NCBI GenBank assembly: GCA_026710565.1 | Contig: JAPOQV010000475.1 | Location: 1-5,307, forward strand | DNA length: 5,307 nucleotides | Reading direction: 5' to 3' | DNA from: Spirochaetaceae bacterium | GTDB taxonomy: Bacteria; Spirochaetota; Spirochaetia; SZUA-6; Bin103 | Part shown: piece after piece, positions 1-5,307 of the stretch | Numbering within the stretch: position 1 is the stretch's first letter | Layout of the letters: the number at the start of each line of letters is the position of its first letter | Notes under the pieces: model-generated | Database searches by the model: none | What the model was told of the DNA's origin: nothing | What the model saw: the letters and a program-made list of their open reading frames with translations, nothing else | Program-made: the position numbers and the translations under genes

Positions 1-1723
1 CGAGATTCCCGTCCGAACCCGCACGCCACTGCTCGAGAAGAGGAAGCCACCACAACAGTGCGAGGATCCAGATCGTCGCGTGGATCGAGAATGCGACCGC
101 TTGCTCTGGTTCAGCCTCCACGGCATCTGGACGCCGGCGAAAGACCCTGAGCCTGGTGGTGTACACGAGAACTGCCGCGACGCTGACGGCAGCGGCACAC
201 GGAGCCAAGCCGATGTGCGTTTGCACCACGAATGACGCGACCAGCGCCATCCAGGGAAGAACGGCAATGGCTCCGCTTGCGAGGCGCGCACACAGCACGA
301 GTAGCACCGCAAAGGGCAGTATCGGCGCATGGGGGTTCCACACGCTCGACAACAGGTCGCCAAACCCCAGAAACGGACCCGGACTCGGCCGGAAGAAATA
401 GATGGACATTGCGGCGACGAGGCCCAGGCCGAATGGCCAGCCGCCGAATCTTACCATGAGTACGACCGCTGCGATGGCGGAGGCCAGATTCAGCGCCAGC
501 ACAGTCCAGTGCAGGCTGAATTCATGGCCGGTCAGGGCGTGCAGGGGAGCCAGTGCGTAGAAATACGTCGGGCCGGGATGATTCCACCGCCACCTCGAGT
601 ACGCTCCGACGCTCAAGTCGCCGTGTGACGCTTGGAGGGTGTAGATCTCCAGGAGGGCCATGTCGCCGCTGTGATAGGTCGGTGGTCTTGACCGGAGTGT
701 CGGGACGAGCCAGGAGAGAACGGCGATGAACGCCAAGACGACGGCGATCGTCCCCACGACGGTTTGTCGGGGAAACGCCGTGAGGCGCCAGAAGACGACG
801 ATGGGCCAGAGGGCCAGGTCGGCTGCAAACCGGAAGGCAGGAGCCATGATCCTTCGCCACAACAGACCGAATCCGGGAACCGTCCAGCGTGCACGCTGCG
901 CAAGGACTCTCGGAGCGAGCGGGAAGCCGCATATGGTTGCGATGCACAACCAAAACGTCTGAACAGAAAGCAGGATCTTGTACGGCGACAGTACAGGGAG
1001 CAGAAGCGTGACACCCAGCAAACAGAGGCCCATCGCGCAGACGGCCAGGGCTACCCCGTTTCCAGCTCGCTCGCCGCGAAGTCGCCGCAGGGCCAATGGG
1101 AGCGACAGCATCAGGAAAAAGACGAATACGGTGCTGTATTCGTCTGGTTTGTGAGCGGGAACTGCACGGTCAGGAACGACCACGAAGCTCAACGGTCCGC
1201 TGTTGAACCCGTGAATGTTGGCGAGCTCCACGTGCTCGAGCGCCCAATCGCTGCCGTCGCCCCTGAGTACCACACGGTCATTGATATCGGCGTCCCAGGG
1301 AATCGGAGGGGCAAGGTCGACCCGAGTGCGCCCGCCAGGCCGCAGAACGACGTGGTCGAAAGCTGTTGTGCCGATGGTGATTCGTACGACCCTGGTATCA
1401 GCACCATGGTTTACCAGGCGAAGCACGACGGCTGCCCATGTGCCGGCAAGACGGGTTGAGTCCGGCAGTGGTATGTCCAGCAGATCGTCTGACGGGGCTC
1501 GCTCGGCATCAAGAACCGTGATCCGAACGCGGTCGAACTCCTTGTAGACGCGAGTGTGGAAGGTGATCGCGCAGCAGAATGCAAGAAGAAGGAGTACTAC
1601 CGCCTGTCTTGGGCCAGGCCAGGGCGGTAGCGATCGGAGCCTGTTGGTCGAGGCAACCGATGGCCGAGCGGGCGACACTTCGCTACGCAAAGCGATAATC
1701 TCCGAATTCAAGATCCGCGACAA
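1..1723 (-). CDS. GT-C-type polytopic membrane glycosyltransferase-like protein, 3' end outside window
   Basis: An uninterrupted minus-strand frame gives 574 residues and runs off the left edge. One TM segment (about residues 41-55, AVVLLLLAFCCAITF) is followed by a beta-rich, probably extracytoplasmic region (about 60-180, containing NIHGFNSGPLSFVVVP), then by many TM segments. The second half looks like uncharacterised GT-C (PMT/ArnT-like) transferases: a TM helix, then a first loop with GDMALLEIYTL (Asp354, Glu359, candidate acidic catalytic residues), YSRWRWNHPGP (375-385), SSVWNPHAPILPF, FVVQTHIGLAP, and EQWRAGSDGNL at the window edge. Such enzymes use polyprenyl-phosphate sugars on the outer face of the membrane; donor and acceptor are unknown here. 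The start is uncertain. TTG at 1723 is preferred because AAGGA lies 9 nt upstream; ATG 1786 and GTG 1678 are in-frame alternatives. Codon use is less GC-biased than in the sulfatase-like gene. The family call is recognition from motifs, without a search. Confidence 0.85.
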   Translation of the reverse strand, partial: MSRILNSEIIALRSEVSPARPSVASTNRLRSLPPWPGPRQAVVLLLLAFCCAITFHTRVYKEFDRVRITVLDAERAPSDDLLDIPLPDSTRLAGTWAAVVLRLVNHGADTRVVRITIGTTAFDHVVLRPGGRTRVDLAPPIPWDADINDRVVLRGDGSDWALEHVELANIHGFNSGPLSFVVVPDRAVPAHKPDEYSTVFVFFLMLSLPLALRRLRGERAGNGVALAVCAMGLCLLGVTLLLPVLSPYKILLSVQTFWLCIATICGFPLAPRVLAQRARWTVPGFGLLWRRIMAPAFRFAADLALWPIVVFWRLTAFPRQTVVGTIAVVLAFIAVLSWLVPTLRSRPPTYHSGDMALLEIYTLQASHGDLSVGAYSRWRWNHPGPTYFYALAPLHALTGHEFSLHWTVLALNLASAIAAVVLMVRFGGWPFGLGLVAAMSIYFFRPSPGPFLGFGDLLSSVWNPHAPILPFAVLLVLCARLASGAIAVLPWMALVASFVVQTHIGLAPCAAAVSVAAVLVYTTRLRVFRRRPDAVEAEPEQAVAFSIHATIWILALLWWLPLLEQWRAGSDGNL

Positions 1724-1732
1724 AGGCGGAGT

Positions 1733-1737
1733 TCCTT
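1733..1737 (-). promoter_or_regulatory. Candidate ribosome binding site deciding the GT-C gene start
   Basis: The minus strand reads AAGGA here, 9 nt before TTG 1723. Its first A is also the last base of the TGA that ends the module stub upstream (1739-1737). This stop/ribosome-site overlap is common between genes of one operon. It favours TTG 1723 over ATG 1786, which has no well-placed purine-rich site. Confidence 0.4.
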
Positions 1738-1799
1738 CAGAATCTAAACCCAATACGGTTGACGGCGATGCCGAGCGTGCGTGCATCAGGCCGTCGCGA
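1737..1799 (-). pseudogene. C-terminal stub of a third copy of the beta module
   Basis: The minus strand encodes SRRPDARTLGIAVNRIGFRF followed by TGA. The core DARTLGIAVNRI matches the end of the sulfatase-like protein (DTRTLGVAVSSI) and of the plus-strand protein (DNRGLGVAIASI). Over 30 nt the DNA matches the sulfatase gene end (2427-2456) at about 25 positions. Upstream the frame is closed at once by TGA (1802-1800), and no further module sequence is visible in it, so only the tail of a gene survives. It sits directly before the GT-C gene with its stop touching a ribosome site, as the last part of a former upstream operon gene would. A single-base error near 1790-1800 could extend it a little: the neighbouring frame reads MNIEVIATA, which has a weak module-like look. 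It is too short for a function call. Confidence 0.55.
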
Positions 1800-1824
1800 T
1801 CACCTCGATGTTCATGGCTCGCTC

Positions 1825-1854
1825 ATCCTACAGGTCGACGAGACCGATTGGCAA
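1825..1854 (-). promoter_or_regulatory. Possible sigma70-type promoter facing the GT-C gene
   Basis: On the minus strand TTGCCA (1854-1849, 5/6 to the -35 consensus) and TAGGAT (1830-1825, 4/6 to the -10 consensus) are separated by 18 nt. Transcription would begin near 1817 and reach the preferred GT-C start about 95 nt later. It lies in the short non-coding stretch between the two divergent genes. In GC-rich DNA such a match can arise by chance, and sigma factor preferences of the host are unknown. Confidence 0.25.
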
Positions 1855-1866
1855 CGTCGCCAGCAC

Positions 1867-2358
1867 ATGGGCCGCCGGGCAGGCGACTGCTACCGGCCCC
1901 CGGAGCCGTCCTCGAAGGTACGCTCTCGAACCGCTCCTCCCCCGCTCACCCTCGGCGAGCTCGCGCAACTGAGCCCCGAAGAGGAAGCGCTCCTGGGCGC
2001 GGCATCTTCCGGCTTCTACTCGCGGGAATGGGCCCGAAACCGCTTCTTCCGCTGGACGACCGACACGGCGCGCCTGTCGGTACCCCTGGATCCGGCGGCT
2101 CGGCCGTCGGCGCTGACCGTCGAAGTGCTCATGACGGGACCGCCCAAGCAGCTTCAGATCACGGTCGACGGGTGCCGCCTGCTCGACGAGACCATTCGCG
2201 GAGGTTGGACGCAGACGCTGGCGCTCGACGACTGCCGAATCGACCCGCCCACCATCGAGATCGAGCTGACCAGCGACGTCCACGTCCCGTCGACCAGGGA
2301 CAACCGCGGGCTCGGAGTCGCCATCGCGTCGATCGAGCTGAGCGGCGGGGCGGAATGA
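1867..2358 (+). CDS. Small protein made of the sulfatase C-terminal beta module (stand-alone or gene remnant)
   Basis: This frame encodes 163 residues from ATG 1867. From about residue 48 (SGFYSREW) to the end it aligns with the last 110 residues of the neighbouring sulfatase-like protein, with about 57% identity by hand count and a two-residue indel. Shared features are FRWT, VLMTGPPKQL, a Cys pair in VDGC...DDCR with the same spacing, and SIEL near the end. The protein evidence shows this strand is the coding one. The module resembles beta-sandwich, carbohydrate-binding-like tails of surface enzymes; that is inference. No signal peptide or TM segment is visible, odd for a module found on the outer face of membrane proteins, and no ribosome site precedes the ATG. 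It may therefore be the 3' remnant of a larger gene cut near 1800-1930. The frame is also open upstream to TTG 1759, but that part overlaps the stub and promoter region. Confidence 0.6.
   Translation: MGRRAGDCYRPPEPSSKVRSRTAPPPLTLGELAQLSPEEEALLGAASSGFYSREWARNRFFRWTTDTARLSVPLDPAARPSALTVEVLMTGPPKQLQITVDGCRLLDETIRGGWTQTLALDDCRIDPPTIEIELTSDVHVPSTRDNRGLGVAIASIELSGGAE
2008..2346 (+). repeat. Beta-module copy, left arm of a coding inverted repeat
   Basis: This arm encodes residues SGFY through SIELSG of the small protein. It is the inverted paralogue of 2412-2744, and the loop between the arms is about 65 bases. Similarity is clear at protein level and visible at DNA level near the gene ends (for example TCGATCGAGCTG in both). 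The arms have diverged enough that they look like an old duplication, not a recent one. Confidence 0.7.
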
Positions 2359-2393
2359 CGGACGGTCAGGCGGCGAGCGGCCACGACCCTCGG

Positions 2394-5162
2394 TCAGGGT
2401 GCGGGAACCGCGCCGCGCAGCTCGATCGAGCTGACGGCCACGCCGAGCGTGCGCGTGTCGCGGGTCCCGGGCACGTGGGTATCGCTCTGCAGAACGATCT
2501 CGAGCTCGGGCGGCGAGAGCCGACAGTCTCCGAGATCGAACGCCGACGCCCAGCGGCCATGGATGGTCTGGTCGAAGATCGTGCATCCGTCGACCGCTAT
2601 ACGGAGCTGCTTGGCCGGGCCGGTCATCAGCACGTCGATCGCGATCTCCTCAGGTGGGGAATCGAGCGGCGTCAGCAGCCGCGCGTCTCCGCGGGTCCAG
2701 CGGAACGGGCGCGCGCCCGCCCACTCCATGCCGTAGAAGCCGGACGCTTGCGCCCCGAGAACCTGAAGCTCCGCGTCCATGACGAGGTTGGGCCACGCAC
2801 CGCCGGGCCCGGAGCCGCCCGCCGCCGCCAGGGCGACGGATCCGTCGACGGGGTCGCCGCGAACCTCGAACACCTCCAGCGCGTTGGCGCCCGGCTCGAG
2901 CCGCCCGGGATCGACGATCGCCTCCCAGGCGGCGCGGCGACCGAGGATCGGAAACGCGTAGGGCCGGGTGATCGCCGCGACCACCCCGTTGAGGGCGACG
3001 GCCAGCATCGGGGCCGGCGCACCGTCCGGCAGGCCCGCCACGGCGCCCGTAATGTGGACAGGAACGAACTCCGCTTCCGGCTCGACGTCCTGCAGCAGCG
3101 GCAACGTGTCGACAACCACCTCGAGGTCGGAGGGTCGCGCCGCCCGCAGGGGATCGGCCGCACGGCCGATCAGCTCCCCGTAGCGGCCGTGAAAGGCGCG
3201 CATGTCGAGCGGGTCGCCGGTCGCGAACCAGTCGAACTTGCGGGCCGCGCTCTCCGCCACCTCGGCGAAGATGTCGCGCGGCCCCTCGACGCGGTTTCTC
3301 GCGCCGTCGAAGAACATCATCTTGGAGGGTCGCGGCCGATGCGACGGATCGAGGATCTTCGCGCCGTCGGCGGCCCACGGCAACTCGACGCCGAGCTCGG
3401 CCGCCAACGTCGGCACTATGTCGATCACCTCGACGTTGGCTTCCACCACGTCGCCCTCTCGCTGCCCCGGCCGCTTCACGAAGAGCGGCACCGCCCCGAT
3501 GTCCGCGAATGAAGTTCGCGTCGGTCGCCGGAACGACGTGCCGGGCTGCAGGCTGGCGCCATGGTCCGCGGTGACGACGATCAGCGCGTCGTCGTAGACG
3601 TCCACCTCCCGCAGGCGCGCCACCAGGCGGCCGAGCAGCGTGTCGACGTATCCCAGCTGAAGCAGGTACCGCTGGTGGTTGACCGCGGAGGCCAACCGGT
3701 CGTCGACCCACCTGCCGCCCTGAAGGCCGACGTTCTGCCGCAGGACCGTGTACTGCTGCCCCGTGGGCAGGTACAGCCACGGCTCGTGCGGGAGCAGCAC
3801 GTGCATGAAGTGCAGCGTCGGACCGGCGCCGGCGATCGACTCGATGAAGCGCGTGACCGTCTGCCGCCGGTCGTCGACCCGCGCCGCCCGCCAGCGGTTC
3901 TGGAACGTGTCGTTCGCCAGGAAGTCGTTCCAGTTCTGATCCACGGGGGGCAACCGGACGGTCAGCTCGTCCGGCAGCACGACGGTCAGAAACACGACCG
4001 CGAGGTCGCTCACGACGCCCGCGAGCCAGGCGCCCAGCGCGCGTTCGGCCGGACACAACGATTCCGGGCAGAGCTCGGACAGCGGCTCTTCGACGTGCAG
4101 CCGATACCGGCTGCCCAGCAGCGTGAACAGGTTTCCCGGATGGTCGGCGGACACCGGCAGGCGGTCGGGCGACGGATACGTGCCGGTCAGAATCGCGGGC
4201 AGCGCATACTGGGTCATCTCGCCCACCGCGGTCGCGTTGCGAAACCACGTGGCGTCGTCGGCCAGCGCCGCGAAGTGCGGGAAGTTGGCGCGGTCGACGG
4301 TCCCCTCCCGGTCCAGCAGCGCCGCAAGCTGGAACTGGTCGAAGACGACCACCACCACCGGCGGCGTGGCGCCGAACCTCACGCCTTCGAGCGCACCGAC
4401 GTCCTCGGCCGGCACGAGCAGGCGGCCGACGCCGGGGTTGAGCAGGAACATCAGCGGCACGACGACGACGGCCGGCGTCAGAAACGCGGCGAACAACCGG
4501 ACGGGAGGGAAACGGCGGTACGCGTGTGCCGCACCGGCACCCGTGGCTGCCGCGAGAGCGACCAGGAAGTGGCCGGGCGAACCGCCCAGCGACTTGAGGG
4601 CGGCAAGCGCCACGACGCCGGCGAGCCCCCCGACGGCCACGGTTGCGACACGTCGCCGCCACACGGGACCACCCGCGAGGCCGGCCGCCCGGATGGCGAG
4701 CAGGCAGCAGGCCGGACCGCCGAGGCAGACCACCGCCACCAGCAGCAGAAGGCCGCCCGGCCACATGTCGTGGGCCACCAGGAACTCGGGGCTGCGCCCC
4801 ACCACATCGAAGACAGGCTGCGCGACGGCGAGGCTCCACAGGCCGGCAATGTGCAACGTGGCCCACCGGGTGTCGGCAGCCGACTCTTGCGATGGCGACC
4901 GTGGTCGCCACCACGCGTGACGCAGCCATTCCCGGACCCGGTGATGCAAGGGACGCGTGCGTACCAGACCGTGCCGCAGGCCAACGACGACGAGCAGCGC
5001 GACCAACGCCCGCCAGGGCGTGGACATGGAGAACAGCGTGCCGATGCGGACCGCTCCGAAAACACCGGAGACGAGCACGGCGACGGCGAGCATCAGCGAG
5101 AGGCCGTCGGCGATGCGCGCCCAGGCCGGCAACCGAGGTTCCGAGCGGTTCGAGCCGTTCAT
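2394..5162 (-). CDS. Membrane-anchored sulfatase / phosphoglycerol-transferase-like hydrolase with C-terminal beta modules
   Basis: This 922-residue protein is complete in the window. An N-terminal block with about seven TM segments (roughly 21-41, 49-63, 103-118, 136-160, 172-190, 196-212, 221-242) precedes an alkaline-phosphatase-superfamily domain of the sulfatase (PF00884) type (about 267-600). Visible motifs are VVVVVFDQFQ (Asp275, likely metal ligand), GEMTQYALPAILTG (Thr317, candidate nucleophile), HFMHVLLPHEPW and VTADHG (Asp533, His534, likely metal ligands). No CxPSR formylglycine signature is present, so a Thr/Ser nucleophile as in LtaS-like enzymes is more likely. Residues 680-770 form a module with LAVALNGVVAAITRPY; 800-917 form the module repeated elsewhere here, with Cys860 and Cys880. 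LCPESLC (364-370) may form another disulfide. The catalytic part should face outside and act on surface glycans or lipids; the substrate is unknown. ATG 5162 lies 5 nt after the upstream stop, implying cotranscription. No strong Shine-Dalgarno sequence is seen. Confidence 0.92.
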   Translation of the reverse strand: MNGSNRSEPRLPAWARIADGLSLMLAVAVLVSGVFGAVRIGTLFSMSTPWRALVALLVVVGLRHGLVRTRPLHHRVREWLRHAWWRPRSPSQESAADTRWATLHIAGLWSLAVAQPVFDVVGRSPEFLVAHDMWPGGLLLLVAVVCLGGPACCLLAIRAAGLAGGPVWRRRVATVAVGGLAGVVALAALKSLGGSPGHFLVALAAATGAGAAHAYRRFPPVRLFAAFLTPAVVVVPLMFLLNPGVGRLLVPAEDVGALEGVRFGATPPVVVVVFDQFQLAALLDREGTVDRANFPHFAALADDATWFRNATAVGEMTQYALPAILTGTYPSPDRLPVSADHPGNLFTLLGSRYRLHVEEPLSELCPESLCPAERALGAWLAGVVSDLAVVFLTVVLPDELTVRLPPVDQNWNDFLANDTFQNRWRAARVDDRRQTVTRFIESIAGAGPTLHFMHVLLPHEPWLYLPTGQQYTVLRQNVGLQGGRWVDDRLASAVNHQRYLLQLGYVDTLLGRLVARLREVDVYDDALIVVTADHGASLQPGTSFRRPTRTSFADIGAVPLFVKRPGQREGDVVEANVEVIDIVPTLAAELGVELPWAADGAKILDPSHRPRPSKMMFFDGARNRVEGPRDIFAEVAESAARKFDWFATGDPLDMRAFHGRYGELIGRAADPLRAARPSDLEVVVDTLPLLQDVEPEAEFVPVHITGAVAGLPDGAPAPMLAVALNGVVAAITRPYAFPILGRRAAWEAIVDPGRLEPGANALEVFEVRGDPVDGSVALAAAGGSGPGGAWPNLVMDAELQVLGAQASGFYGMEWAGARPFRWTRGDARLLTPLDSPPEEIAIDVLMTGPAKQLRIAVDGCTIFDQTIHGRWASAFDLGDCRLSPPELEIVLQSDTHVPGTRDTRTLGVAVSSIELRGAVPAP
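2412..2744 (-). repeat. Beta-module copy, right arm of a coding inverted repeat
   Basis: This arm encodes residues 807-917 of the sulfatase-like protein (SGFYGMEW to SIELRG). It is paralogous to the plus-strand arm 2008-2346 and shares its tail motif with the stub at 1737-1799. The Cys pair of the module is 20 residues apart in both full copies. Confidence 0.7.
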
Positions 5163-5167
5163 GCGCG

Positions 5168-5307
5168 TCAGGGCCGACAGTGGTACAGAGTGCGGGTGCC
5201 CGAGGCCAGCGTCTCGTGACTGACGTCGCTGAAGCTCCGCCCCAGCGCGGCGGCGACCGCGGCTTCGGAATAGTCGATTTCCTGATCCCGGCGATTGCGG
5301 AGCAGTC
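5168..5307 (-). CDS. C-terminal end of an unidentified protein, possibly a methyltransferase
   Basis: The last 45 codons and a TGA (5170-5168) of a minus-strand gene are visible, from codon 5305 onward. The tail includes RRDQEIDYSEAAVAAALG and ends ASGTRTLYHCRP. A closing GTRTLYHC strand after an amphipathic helix resembles the C-terminus of some class I SAM-dependent methyltransferases, where a last beta strand follows an acidic/tyrosine-containing helix. This is a faint likeness and the catalytic part lies outside the window. The 5-nt gap to the sulfatase-like start argues for one operon, and base composition matches that gene. The frame is believed coding because the other two frames are less protein-like and the stop/start spacing is typical. 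Confidence 0.6.
   Translation of the reverse strand, partial: LLRNRRDQEIDYSEAAVAAALGRSFSDVSHETLASGTRTLYHCRP

Noticed and set aside
1759..1787. TTGACG at 1759 as a plus-strand -35 element for the module gene
   Set aside because: The hexamer 17 bases further on (TGCATC) matches the -10 consensus at only 3 of 6 positions, and the sequence is explained as the coding stub on the minus strand.
1784..1788. TGATG overlap (stop of a 9-codon MNIEVIATA frame with ATG 1786) as a coupled start for the GT-C gene
   Set aside because: The tiny frame has no support as a gene and ATG 1786 lacks a well-placed ribosome site. The extra 21 residues would overlay the better-supported module stub.
2386..2400. Hairpin ACCCT-CGGTC-AGGGT between the convergent genes as a terminator
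   Set aside because: The stem is only 5 bp, overlaps the sulfatase stop codon and has no T-run on either strand.
1828..2586. Minus-strand open frame opposite the module gene (252 codons)
   Set aside because: It spans both convergent genes without similarity to either in that frame. The plus-strand frame has about 57% identity to the sulfatase C-terminus, so that strand is the coding one.
1554..3512. Long plus-strand open frame (652 codons)
   Set aside because: It crosses antisense to the GT-C start, the other-frame module gene and the sulfatase 3' half. Its translation is Arg/Gly/Pro/Asp-rich with no domain or membrane pattern. It is a shadow of GC-rich coding DNA.
2650..4929. Second long minus-strand open frame (759 codons)
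   Set aside because: It overlaps the sulfatase gene in another frame and is mostly Arg/Ala/Gly. The catalytic motifs are all in the 922-codon frame.
3561..5219. Long plus-strand open frame (552 codons)
   Set aside because: It is antisense to the sulfatase-like gene, which has clear TM segments and catalytic motifs. This frame is rich in Arg, Gln, Asp and His, with no recognisable fold.

Overview
The window is GC-rich DNA (60-base lines I counted run from about 52% GC near 1681-1740 to 77% near 3001-3060). Its genes are for bacterial cell-envelope membrane proteins. The style of the large sulfatase-like protein, with many TM segments followed by two C-terminal beta-type modules, suggests a high-GC environmental bacterium, perhaps an acidobacterium of the Vicinamibacteria kind. 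That placement is only an inference from protein style; there is no rRNA or other marker.

Layout from right to left, the main direction of transcription (minus strand): (1) 5168-5307 is the last 45 codons of an unidentified protein, possibly a methyltransferase. Its stop lies 5 nt from (2) a complete 922-aa membrane protein at 2394-5162. This has an N-terminal TM block, an alkaline-phosphatase-superfamily (sulfatase / phosphoglycerol-transferase-like) catalytic domain and two C-terminal beta modules. (3) On the opposite strand, 1867-2358 encodes about 163 aa that are essentially only the last of those modules, roughly 57% identical by hand count to the sulfatase C-terminus. The two genes converge with a 35-nt gap, so the module pair forms a large imperfect inverted repeat. 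(4) Around 1724-1866 is a small junction region. On the minus strand it carries the last about 20 codons of a third copy of the same module (1737-1799), cut off on its 5' side, and a possible promoter. (5) From 1723 leftward past the window edge runs a polytopic GT-C-type glycosyltransferase-like protein, open at its 3' end. Its codon use is less GC-biased than that of the sulfatase gene.

A glycosyltransferase-like membrane protein, a sulfatase/phospho-transferase-like membrane enzyme and a possible methyltransferase together would fit assembly or decoration of a surface glycan or lipid-linked polymer outside the cytoplasmic membrane. The substrate cannot be read from the sequence.

The most notable structure is the module seen three times within about 1 kb: once intact at a protein end, once as an almost stand-alone inverted copy, and once as a C-terminal stub. 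The two incomplete copies lie back to back around position 1800, as expected from an inversion, insertion or deletion between paralogous gene ends. No RNA genes, CRISPR arrays, insertion sequences or convincing terminators were seen.
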